Of a DNA stretch of 64,000 bases, positions 12,886 through 24,900 are shown piece after piece. This DNA is from Sarcocystis neurona (Eukaryota; Apicomplexa; Conoidasida; Eucoccidiorida; Sarcocystidae): the NCBI GenBank assembly GCA_000727475.1, contig KL647294.1, positions 3,493,452 to 3,557,451 of the forward strand, in the 5' to 3' direction. The translations under genes and the position numbers were made by a program. The number at the start of each line of letters is the position of its first letter. Positions within the stretch are counted from its first letter, which is position 1. The notes under the pieces were generated by a model, which searched no databases, was not told the origin of the DNA, and saw only the letters and a list, made by a program, of their open reading frames with translations.

Positions 12886-14400
12886 ATGCACCTCACCACC
12901 TTCTAGGGTGAACGTGAAATCCTCATCCTGGATCTGTTTCCATGCCCGACGACATATACCGTTATACATCCATATGTATATATATAAATGAGGAGAAGGG
13001 AGCCGCGTTCATACATTTACCTTGATGCGTAAGGCTATATGTGCAGCTTCAATTCACCGTATCGCTTAGGACTGTAGAGACGCATGTTTTTGTGTGTGCC
13101 ACAGTATGTGGATGTATGCGCGGCTAAAAATATATTTTTTCCTAGAGACTACGCTGTGACTGTACTCGTATGTACTGTCTGCTACGGGTGCACCTGAAGC
13201 AAGGGGAGCATACGTATAAATAAATTATACATCAGTGGGGGGAGGGTATGATTAGAGAGAGAGAGAAAGACATTTGTGTCTCTCTATGCGTGTATGTTTC
13301 TGACTGGAGCCAAGCGACGTTACCGCGACACTCAGCTCTGGGAGACTCAATGTGTGTATAGGTACACGCCACCAGCTAGAAGAAGTTTTCTCACGTTTCT
13401 AAGCATGGTAGCTCCGGGCTTATCAATAGACAGGTATTTCCGCACGTCATTGCCACGATATCGAAAGGGCACGAAAGTTGCTTGCGCTCCACCAGTAAAC
13501 GGGAACTCCTAACAAAGTATATCTGTCTGCGTTGTTACCCGTATATATCTTAAAATCCCATTTATTTGGTAGAATCTACAATGAATAGGTTGCATCGGAA
13601 TTCCCGCAGGATACGCGTATGTGTGTGGCTCAGTAAGCGAGTACATACAGAAAGGTCAGCGCATACTACTACTGTGTAACCCTTATGCGACTGCTCCTAC
13701 GTATTCACACTTCGGTTGCATGTTTGATATCCGCACACTCCTCCATCTACGTGTCGCGGTCGATATACTACGTGTGCACATCCGTGCAAACACATACGGA
13801 TGGTAAGTTTACGACCTCGCTACACGTCCCAAAGATTTAAACGCCACATTCTCCCACGTGCGTGTTGAGGTACACCTCCATCTGCACGCATGCGCACACA
13901 CGCCCCTTCAGCTCCTTCGCGTAAATTTGAAAGTACACCTGCGGAGCGTATCCACTGTTGACTACGCGGCTTTAAACATGCGCGTCCACTGGACCATCTC
14001 CATCACACACGCTTACGTTGAACAGTCTGTGGGTCGCTGTATATAGACCTATGTAATACATATCCCCGTACAGGGTCGTGTGTGTGAGGAAGGGATTTTA
14101 CTGTGCGGACCTAGAGATATGGCCCAAACATATGCCGCGTATCAGTGTACGTCTGTGCCGTGAAGGCTTTTCCACGGTTCTTCGTTCAGCTGCACGCGAC
14201 GCCGCGTGGGAGAACTGATACGTATGTCTCCACAATATATTCTCCGGAAGAGATAAATATGCGTGTATTAGTGAATCCACATGTGTGCCTCCGTAAAAAC
14301 CTGTTCGTTCAGTACGAAGACACAAATCTCTACGGTCGCGTACAAAGATGTTACACCGGCGCAATTATGTCCACGTACGCGTTCCCCGGCAGTTAAGAGT
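12886..14400. other. Gene-poor stretch
   Basis: Mixed sequence with no identifiable gene. It includes a GA-rich patch at 13254-13270 and short TA runs near 12970-12985. No open frame exceeds 90 codons with recognisable content. Confidence 0.45.
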
Positions 14401-14560
14401 ACCCGGGAGCCCGTGTTCCTGAAATACTGCATTTGCTGGCTTACGTGTGTGTTCCTGAGCTGCGTCACAGAAAGAGACTCACCCGAAAGCCCGTGCTCCT
14501 AAAGTATTTCTTTTTACTGGCTTAGCCGTCTGTTCCTGAGCTGTGTCGCTGAAGCAGACT
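14401..14560. repeat. 80-base diverged tandem duplication
   Basis: ACCCGGGAGCCCGTGTTCCT at 14401 matches ACCCGAAAGCCCGTGCTCCT at 14481. Both are followed by a related tail containing CTGGCTTA and TGTTCCTGAGCTG. Divergence is about 20 percent by eye. Confidence 0.85.
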
Positions 14561-14942
14561 TTCGTCTCTCTTCCGTCAGCAGATACACCCATATCTACTA
14601 CTGTTACAACTCCTACTGCGATAAGTTCTTTGTCGCAGGGGCTCTGAAATGCTGAGGCGATAGCCGTGGCAGCGCCCGCTGTCACCGAACGGCCAGCACA
14701 CTCCGGTGCGCCCTTGAGGTATGAAACATCGGTGTATATACGTACCTAAGACGATACCTGTATATTCTTACGCACACACACGCGCGACCACGAAAATCCG
14801 TCTCTACGCTTCTCTTGTGCAAGAGTGCTGCCTTGTTCCTGAGATTTCCATCTGCACGCGTATACTTCTGCATATGTGTCTTTAGCATTGTAGGTGCACT
14901 AGACACGCCACAAACGGCCAACAACGGAAGCGACCTCAGCTT

Positions 14943-15030
14943 GTCGCTGTCGCCGTGTGGCTGTCGCCATGTGGCTGTCGCCGTGTGGATGTCGCCGTGT
15001 GGATGTCGCTGTGTCGCTGTCGTGTGCGCT
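14943..15030. repeat. 15-base minisatellite (GTGGCTGTCGCC)
   Basis: Units of GTGGCTGTCGCCGT or the GTGGATGTCGCCGT variant repeat about five times from 14943, ending in GCTGTGTCGCTGTCG. It lies within a 211-codon plus-strand frame (14815-15450) of doubtful coding status. Confidence 0.85.
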
Positions 15031-15439
15031 CTGGAGTGCGCTCTCACGTGGCCGCTGCCGCCTGGCGCTTCTCCCCCCTTTGCCGGTGTTGACGGTGGTC
15101 GTTCCGTCTTGGTAATGCTGTGGGTACTTCTTGCTCGCGTTCTGATAGATGCGGTACTTGCTGACGATATTGCTTGTGCTGGTGTTTCAGGAATCCTGAA
15201 GTGTCGACTTCATATCCCGTATGCCACACTGCTGCTTCACGGGGATCGGTTTGTGTTTCGGCCTTCTGCTGCTGGCTCTGCCGCTGCTCCTGCTGTCCGT
15301 CCTGTTGCAGCAACTCCTCTTATAGTAGTTGTCGTTTCGGTGGTGTTTGCGAGGTTTCTGAATCACATGGACCTCGGCAGCGGCGACTGTTCTGCTGAGC
15401 CAATTCTCGCCCAATCACAACAGCTTTTGGAAGGAAGGT

Positions 15440-16672
15440 GCCAGACGTAGTATTTCTGCCTGTGTCTCGTGCGGGGATACGCTAGAACTACTGCAGGCTG
15501 TGGTGTTGCAGCTGCAGCTAATCGTAGTCTTCTTCCTACCTAAACCTCCAGGTAATCTACTGTTGTCTATTATTAGCTTCCATCTATATCACCTCCCTGG
15601 CCAAGGAGGAACTGCTGCTCGTCGTAGTACTGCTGCAGCGGCCACCTTTGTTGCAAAGTAATCTCCTGTTCTGTATTAGTCCGGTCCACCTAGGTCTCGT
15701 ACATATCTACGCAGGAACTACTATTGGCTGTAGTACTGCTGCTGCGGCTCCTGCTAGTTTCCCTGCCCTAGTCTCAAGGCAGTCCACTGCTGCTTGTTAT
15801 TACTGTTCGACTGGAAGTAACCGCTACTGACAAACGCTACCACCGCTGATTCGACTACTGCAGTAAGGTTCTAATATTACACGGAGTCCTGCACCTTCTA
15901 AAACTGTGAAAACCTACTCTCTCACTACTGGGACAACTTTACTACCCTTTCTACTACAGTTCATGTTCGCCCCACGACTCCTACTCAGTCCCTACTCAGT
16001 GTATTTTCTTCTTTGTCATGTTGGTGTACATTAGCAAGGGAGGCGCCGGCACCCGCGGACGTGCAGGGCTTTCCTCCGTCCGTCGTTCCGACGAGTTGGG
16101 CGTGTGCGGCTGGTGCTGGCCACGCAGCAGCGGCAGTACAACGTCAGTCAGCACCAGCGGTGACAGCACAACAGGTTCCCGGAGCAGGAACACTGCACGT
16201 ACGATCCACAGCAGCTGCAACTGCAGGAGGATGAGGGTAGCTGGGACAGCAGCACGCCAGCTGCAGACATCGGCGAGTAGACACGTTCAGGCCGAGCCTA
16301 GAATCTGCCACACTGTTGCGTCTGCCATTGGGTGTTGCTCCTCCTACTCCTTTGTCGCGTGCTTCTCCACTGCTCCTGTAGTACAACCTTATATCAACAG
16401 CGAATCATTTTAAGTTGGCACTTGATGATATATTGCCGGCTTGACCCTTATCTTTTTGAGTTGACTCGCACACTTGCTCTGGTCCACTTCCTGCCTTATA
16501 CTAACATCGAACTGCCTCAAGTTGGCATTCCAATAAATATTACTGGCTGCGCTCCCGTTCTTCAAAGTTGGCTCACTCAGCTCTGGTCCACACCCTCCCT
16601 ACCGTTTCGGTACACACTTTTCTGACCTGAAGAACTGCACCTGATTCACCCGCGCTCACTAAATCTGTCGAG
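15440..16672. other. Region upstream of the DegP-like gene, with a CTG/CTA/TAC triplet block
   Basis: From about 15480 to 16010 the sequence is degenerate CTG, CTA, TAC and ACT triplets. From 16020 to 16420 it is GC-richer, with GCAGCAG and CTGCAG patches. From 16420 to 16672 it is ordinary sequence directly ahead of the proposed start codon, presumably holding the 5' untranslated region and promoter. No gene recognised. Confidence 0.45.
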
Positions 16673-18392
16673 ATGACGAGAATCCGCCCAGGCAATCTTC
16701 GAGGAGCTGAGGCGTACGCACGCCTCAGTTTCTTCGCGGTGCTCCTATGTGCATACAGTTTCATCGAAGAATTCCAAGGGTGTGCCCGAACCAGCTGCTC
16801 CTACGTTGCGGCTACGCGTTTCCCGCCTCAAGATGAAGCGGTCCCCCCGCAGCAGGACGGGCGGAGACTGCGCTTTACAGTGGAAGGACACAACAAGAGC
16901 AAGGAATCGCCTACGCGTAAGCAAAGCAGTTCAGAACTGCAGCAAGCAAAGGTGACCGAATCAGGAAAGGCTGACTCTCTTGTTGGTGCTGCTCTTGCCG
17001 ATGCTGGCGCTACTGCCAGAACGGCTTCTGCCGGTGCCGCTAGAACAGACTCCGGTATGGCAGATATGACCACCGAAAAAAAGCTGACCGACCCCACTGG
17101 TGTATCCTTTTCTGATTTGTACAGTCTTCAGCGGCTGCGTCACCAGCAGCCTGGTGCTACTGCAACTGTCGCAACAAATAAAGAGGAAGCCGTTCTTGTC
17201 TCTCAGCTGGCCCGCCCGGAGGGCCGGCTAAAAAAAGAACATTCCGAAGCACCGCGCGGTGCAGATGCAGTGGTGAGTCCTGGATCTCAGGGACATCTCG
17301 TAACTTCAGCTGAGAGCGAGAAGCCTAGTTCTGAAGTGACGCTCGCTCACACAGCCGAAGGAACGTCAGGACTGGCAGGGGAAGAAGTACCATCCGGGAC
17401 AGGGGAGCACAGTGTAGCACCGCAGCACGCAGGCGCTGGACCGGCAGCAGCCGCAGGAGTAACGGGAGATCCACAGAGTGGAAGAGTTGAATCTGCAGCA
17501 CCACCACTTCTGCCTTCCTCTGCGTCCGCTTCTCCTGTCGAAGGACAGCAAGCAGTTGCATCCCGTTCCCCTCCACCGGCAGCGTGGCGCCCGTTTGACC
17601 CCATCCCCACAACAGAGGCAGACTCCCGAGCACAGACGTCGCTATTAACAGCACCACACGACGCAGGTGGAACTGCAGCAGAAGCAGCGTCAAAATGGGA
17701 AGAATTATCTCGACGCCATCAGCAAATGTTGCTTTCACGTAACTTCACAAGTGTCATTAAGCTATTTGTGGACTATACACAACCAGACCACATGACGCCG
17801 TGGCAAATGCAACCTCCCCGTCGCTGCACGGGTTCTGCCTTTGTAGTTGCAGACGGGTTAATTTTAACGAATGGTCATCTGGTGGACTGGCAAACCCGCG
17901 TCCTAGCTCGTCGCCACGGTAACGCCAGAAAATTCAACGCGACAGTGGTGGCGGTGGCGCACGACTGCGACCTAGCGCTTATCACAGTGGAAAGTGACGA
18001 ATTTTGGGAAGGTATGCGGCCGCTTGCATTCGGACAGGTTCCACAACTGCAAGATACTGTTACGGTTCTCGGCTATCCTACAGGAGGCGACCAGCTCAGT
18101 CTCACCGAGGGTGTGGTCAGCCGCGTTGGTATGTTCAAATACGCCCACTCTTCACATGAGCTACTCACTGTTCAGATAGACGCAGCTGTCAATCCGGGCA
18201 ACTCGGGAGGCCCTGCGCTGGTTGCTGGGAAAGTCGTGGGCGTGGCCTTCCAGGGTTTCAGCGATTTACAGAGTGTTGGGTATATTGTTCCATACCCAGT
18301 GGTTCGCCACTTCCTCAATGACCTCGCCTTACACCAACGGTTCACCGGGTTTCCCACGCTAGGAATCAAAGTGACTAATCTTGAAAACCAAG
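16673..18392 (+). CDS. DegP-like protease, exon 1: leader, low-complexity region and full protease domain
   Basis: Encodes residues 1-573 plus one base. It holds the complete catalytic domain with His402, Asp433 and Ser511 at the usual HtrA spacing. The family-typical start of the PDZ linker (FPTLGIKVTNLENQ) lies just before the end. The donor is CCAAG|GTGAGA, leaving one base of the split codon (phase 1). The unspliced frame hits a stop 14 bases later at 18406. Residues about 50-345 are low-complexity but not CAG-repeat coded, unlike the giant gene at the right end. Confidence 0.9.
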
Positions 18393-21300
18393 GTGAGAGA
18401 TTCTGACTCAACAGAGCGGCTCTCCCGGTCTTCCGTCCACGACACTTTACCCACGGATACACAGGTCCTCATGTGTATAAACATATACACATACACGTGT
18501 ACAGGCTCTTACCTATGTGTGAATGTGAAGAGGAGTATCTAGATGTGTACAACACAGGTCCTCACGTGTATGAACATATGCACATACACGTGTACAGGCT
18601 CTTACCTATGTATGAATGTGAAGGTGGGTATCAAGATGTGTACATAAGCATACGGGTCCGCCCGCAGGACAGTCGGTATGTACAACTTTGTATACCTCAG
18701 TCAGGGACTTTGAGCGACCTGCTGTAGAACGACCCGTGCTGCGTCGTGCGTATCTCCGACAAGGTGTCAGCGGAAGCAAACAAAATTTCTTTTTTGACGT
18801 TTCGAGTCTGGAGGATGCACAGACGCGCTAGACGGACGTCTACGTCTTCACTTATACATATTTGTGTATACCAACATGTGTACTCAACACACGTGTATAT
18901 GTACACGTACCAATTTGTATGCGTGTATGCATATGTGTATAGAGATACGTATGAATGTATATGATTGTGTGCGCCTTTGTGCAGAGATACGTACAGCATT
19001 ACGTGTGAACCTGTACATATATCAATACGTTTGTTTCACGAACATACACTGCAGTGTAGTCGTCTGTACACCTGTCTGCATACCACTTCCTAGAGACGCC
19101 TGTATCGACAACACTGAAGAAGTGTACATATTTGTGTATGCCCCCACGTATTCGTGTATTGGTTTGTTTGAAGACACGCATAGGCGATTAGAAAGACCAC
19201 GGGCACGTACACATGTAAGCGTCTACTGGTGTGGTGACCCCACCCATGGACGTGTATATCAAGACGGTTACGTGTGTTGGTGTAGAGCTCTGCCACGCAT
19301 TTTTAAATGTGTACGTGAACACGCATGAATGTGGTGGAAGCCGACTTTTGCTTGGCACTTGTTATCCTTTCGGAAGGTCTTTTCCGCCGTAGTTTCGTTG
19401 CTCTTCTTTTTTTCGTTTATTTTGGGGTGAGTCTTTCCCTTCTTCAGCTTTGTCTGTCACCGTTTCCCCTTCACCTGTGTGCCCGCTTTCCGTCCTCCCC
19501 TTTGTCTGTTTGCCCTATTGTTACTCGTCCTTGCCACCGGCAACACCGTATTCACCGTCCTGATCGTTCTCATGATCTGCTGGGACCTTCGTCGTGTCCT
19601 CTTGTAGTAGCTGTTCTTTCTCTGCTCCTTTCCTTTTCCCACATTTCTTGTCCCACGCGTAGCCTTTCAGTGGACTGTCGACTTATATCCCACTGAATTT
19701 TTCTATTGTGTGCGTCCGTTACAAGTTACTGTCACCGCGACTACAGAGCATGCCTTCCCCATCATGAACGACAAATGTCGGCAAGTACGTTTGCAGCCGC
19801 GGCGACAAAAGCGTTTGATATTTCTTATTACATTCGCACCTTTACAGAGAAACACATTCCGGCGTAAGCAAAGGAGCAGGCTGCGTTTGCGCTTCTGCTG
19901 CAACTGTTTTATTCTCGTTTCTCATTTTCTTCTCTTCGTCTCCATCGTCTGTCTGTCTCTGTTTCTTCTGCCGTATCCTTTGGACCCTCCAATCCTGTCT
20001 CCCTTCCTCCCTAACTCGTCTTCCTTAGGCATGAAGGAATACAAGAAACTCACGAGCGTCGAACCGTCGGATCTGCCAGATGGCATTACCGCGACCGGCG
20101 TCATTGTGATTGCGGTAGACTCCGTTCGAAGGGAGCGCTATCTGGACGGGCTGCTACGTCTTCCGTATGCTTCAGCAGTTCTTCCGCGAGACGCACAGAT
20201 CAAAGAGTTGCTCCCTGAAGACCCTTCTGAACCAGCAGCTCCTGCTCCCCCTCTTTCGCATCATCGTCCCGCCGCGCCAACACCTGAAATTGCTGCTTCT
20301 TCTGCTTCTTTGCCTCCTTCTCTTGGCATTGGTGCTACCGTGTCTTTGCCAGCCTCCCCTGCTGCAGGCGGGCTTGATGCTGCAGAAGCTGCTGCCACCT
20401 CTCCTCGGCCGCAGGGTGACAACGGAAGCCAGGAACAGGAGAAACACGACCAACAGGAGCCAGGGAATCAGCAGGAGAAGCGTCAGAAAGAGAAACGACT
20501 CACTTCGGAAAGCGACTTGATAGTTCCGAACGTCTACTTCGCTCCTCAACAAGCTCTCGATGTCGAACACATGGGGTTCAAAGTCGGGGACGTGCTTCTC
20601 GCTGTAGATGGCATCGGTGCGTACGCCCGCGTGCATTTACGGAAAAGAAGAAAAGAGCAAGGGCCGGAAAGCAGCAACACAGAAGTATGAGTATCAGCAG
20701 ACGAACAGCACGAAGGTGAAAGGCGGAGCAAGAAAGGCTCAGTGTGTCGGAAAACCAAGATATACACGGCTGCGTGTGCAGCAACGAAATGGCGAGAGGA
20801 AACAGAGAAGGAAGGACAGCAACGAACAACAAAAAAGACAAATCGTGCAGCAGTTAGACTTGGTTTAAACTTGCGTGTCCGCCCGGGTAGATTCGTAAAT
20901 CTGTCTATCTATCTATCTACATATATATATATATATTTATTTATTTTTGTGCACCCCTACATTAATAGTGCCGTTCTCTAGGAAACGATTACAGGAAGCA
21001 AAGAAAGAGAAAGGCAAACACAAGGCAGGAATCTCAAGGGAGCAGCAGACCGGCATACTTAGTACGCACGCATACATACACATGTGTCTGCACGTATAAA
21101 CATGCACATATATTTATTGCATCAGAATGGAAGAAGCAGAAAAACAGGTAGACGAAGAGATGCAAACGGGTGCAAGGTAGCACTACTGCGTATGGTATCT
21201 TTACGAGGACTCCACCTGTATATATATATATATATATATATGTGTGGTGTGTGTTCCTCTGTCCGCCTTTCTGTATGCACGTGCATGAGTGTATGAATTC

Positions 21301-21906
21301 GTATGTCGCAAAAGCTGGAAAAGCCGAAGTGTATGCAGCACTGTAAAAGAGCCAAAAAATTGAGCTGTGTGACTTCTTTGCTTTCTTCCTACATACGAGT
21401 CACGGCGCGCCACGCAAGCGTGAACACCAAGCACAAAGACTAAAAAGCAGAAAGCCACCTGCCACACGTATAAGTCGTACGGAAGTAACGAGGGTGAATA
21501 GAAGGAAAATACGTTCAAATACACGCGTTTTAGTGCACCGTGGAGCAAGTCTGATAGAAATTGCCGAACAAAGTAATGTGTAACTCGCAGAGTAGGGTAG
21601 GCGAAGCGGTACAACTACACAGAGCTACGCACACGTAGATAACTTTGTATGTGCAACGGCGAATAACCACGAATGTGTACAACTAGACACACCTATGAGT
21701 TACACAAGTAAAGGTCAACTGTGTTGTGAGGCTGGACAGCGTTGAATTGTCCCTAATCGTTTCCTGGGTTTTTCGGTGTACGTACACTTCAAAAATCGTC
21801 TCGTCCACGCGGCTGTGTAATACAGTGTGTACACATATGTAGGTTGGTACACTTGCGTACACGTATCTGCACACACGCCTGAACACAGACGTGTGCCTCT
21901 GCGCCC

Positions 21907-21938
<32 letters not shown>

Positions 21939-24900
21939 GTGTTGACGTGCGTGTACAGCACACCAGTACGCTTGGAGAAACAAGACCCTGTGGTGACCTC
22001 AGTTTCACTCAAGTATATGTACCAATAAGTCAGAATGTACAAATGCTTTACACAAATGCGTACATTTCTGCACATACACATATACATGCATAACTTAGGA
22101 TAATCCTTGTCTGTGGTGCTCGCACGCAGCGACTTGATTTTGGTTCGACCACGTACAAAATGCTTCGGGCAGAGGTGCTTCGAAGAGTTTTTCCAGCGTT
22201 TCATTGTATGAATGCACAAATTTATAGCCGCATCTATGTTTATGCGTATATATATATATGTGTTTCGAATTGTATTCCCCGGAGAGGAAAATGGAAGCAA
22301 AAGAAGTGGTTTCTGCCTTGTGTTCTGCTATCCTTCACATGTACGTACACCTCGAGGAGGATTGCAAAAGCTCTGCGGGTAAAGGGGTGTGGTTGTTTGT
22401 TAAAATGTTGTCCTTTTTTTTCAGATGTGGCTGACGATGGCACGGTGCCATTCAGGTTAGCTGTCTGCGCGTGCTAGCAAAGCGAAAGAAAAGTCGGATG
22501 CAGAATATCTAAGGCGATGGTTAAGCGACACACACACACACACGTGAAGTACAATAGATACCCATATAGTCGTAAACAGACACATACGTATACATTGATA
22601 TATATATACACAAAGACGTAGACAAGTAAGCAAGTGCTGTACAAAGTGTCAAAAAGATCTGGATGGAGTATTCACAGCAGTGGAGCGCTGCACATCTTCC
22701 TGTGTGTGCTTCAGTATAAGTTTGTATCTGCATCAAGAAGAGGGTGCCTTGGTCTCTCTGCACACATGCATGTATCCAATATGGAGTGTACGGGTAGACA
22801 CTCACGCAGAATATTACTCGTGGACTTCGTTGTGTGGGATATTCTATGCTTGGGGTTATTAACACGCTTGCTGCAAAATAACGGGTCTGTGTGCTGTGCA
22901 GCCCACGTGTTGTCCTACCACACACACACACACACACTCATACAAAACATACGTGAGTATACATCTGTATGTATATAGGTGCAGGTGTGTGCGTCAGAAA
23001 GCGCCATCCGTATAGTGTATATATATATATATTTATATATGTATACGTATATGTTTTTACACACACATAGGCCGGCTCCACTACGCACGTAAACGTATGA
23101 GCATAAGACGCGTCGCCGCCAAGTTGCATGCGTGTGCGGCGCTGTTCTTCCAGAACCCTTGTGCAAATACATTCGCAACTGTTTCCATTCCCGTATGGAT
23201 CCATATGTGCACATATATATATATATATATGTATATATTATTGTGCTTGCGTAACTTTGTAGTAGGCGTGTGCCCGTACGTCTCCTTGAACAGGCTTGTA
23301 CAGGCGTAGATAGATACATGCAGAAAATTACGTACTCAGGTACGTATATCCAGAACGTTAGTGATGCGTGCGTCGAGAGGCCTTGATGGAAGCCTGACGC
23401 GTTCGCCGCTGAGAAACAGATACTCACAAAGGTATATTCCTGGTGTCAGTAGACGTACAGGGGCGTGGATACTTCTATGTACGAGTACCTACGTACGTGC
23501 GTGTGTGTGTTTAGGAGTAGACGTTCTGTAGTTTGTGGAATGCGCGGCTGTGGAATCTACGTTGCTGCAGAGGCATGGAAAGAAACCAACTGGAGTATAC
23601 ACTAGTAGATCGGTTCAACGGAGAACAGGCAACGGCGCTGGTGCTTCGCGATGGAAAGCTCATGAACATCATCGTAGGTTTCGATCTACACATATCTGAA
23701 ACGTCTATGTATGCGTAGGATATGTGGGAAGAAATGTGCTTACCACATTTGCCGGACGGCAGGTAGATTGTCTAGATAGATGTGAAGACAGCAGATAGAT
23801 CACCTGTGTAGATCCGAAGATTGATAACAGCAGAGTGACCCCTGACTCTCTGTACACATGTGCATGCAGAGGGGTGCATGCGGTAGACTCAGCGGCTGCG
23901 CTACATACAAAAGTGTATTTGAATGAAGACTGAAGCATGCAGTGCTTAAAGCGACCGCCACACGGATATATGCGTATCTGGCTGCGCACGTGGATCCATG
24001 CGGCAGTTTCCTTCGATGTTGTATGTAGGTGGAATCAGCCGGATGTGTGCAGGGGATGCAGCGGTACCCACGCACATATACAAAGATATGTGGGGGTTGA
24101 GGGCGTACAAGAGCTTTGCAGACTACCGCAGTAGGAGGCCGACGACGCGCAACAATTTCCCCGAGTGTCCAGAAGTGGGAGAGCCCCACGACAAGTCGAA
24201 GGTTTTTTTGTGCCATGCCACAAAGAGCAATAATAGTCGTAGCGTACACAGCCGGTGTGAGAGGAGGAGGGACAATCAAACGGCGTCTCGGGCAGTAGTA
24301 AACGCTGACACCTTGCAAGAAGCAGATTTCTGTAGTTCCACGGTTGAAGAGAGCAACGGGGTGGTGCTAGTAGGAGCAGGTCCTGTCGGCAGTGCCAGTG
24401 CTTAACAGTCGCGTTCGTCTGCCTACTTAGTTAGGAAAGACGTACGATATTGGTAGTAGCAGTAGCAGCAGGTGTAGCATATTATGGATAAGTTGTTAGG
24501 GTTGTAATCGAAATACTTTTTTCTCCGGTATGCCAAGAGGGGAGGACCCTCAGCAGCAGCAGATGTCGCGGCAAGTTTTGGCAAACAGCAGTGAGATTCA
24601 CAAAGCCGACGTAGTGGCCGACGTGATACATGTTGTGCCCTTGTAGCGCCGGAGAGAACGAGAGACAGCGAAAAAAAAGAAGTGGAAGCAATGTTTTTCT
24701 ACCTGTCAGAGGCACGAGGAGCATCGCACTCCTGCAGCACGTGGAATTAGTGTACCAGAAGTCGACGAAGTGGCGCCTCGGGTGTATACAGCAAAGGCAG
24801 GCCTCGGAGCAGGGACAGAATTTTCGGGCACGTCAGCAACACTACGTAATAGAGACGTGACAGGAGTGCTCAGCCTCGCAGGAGAAACATTTTATTTGTT

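Noticed and set aside
24330..24405. GVVLVGAGPVGSASA, resembling a dinucleotide-binding Rossmann motif
   Set aside because: It ends at a stop straight after the motif, has no supporting fold, lies inside intron 4 of the DegP-like gene, and comes from a GTAGCAG-type triplet patch.
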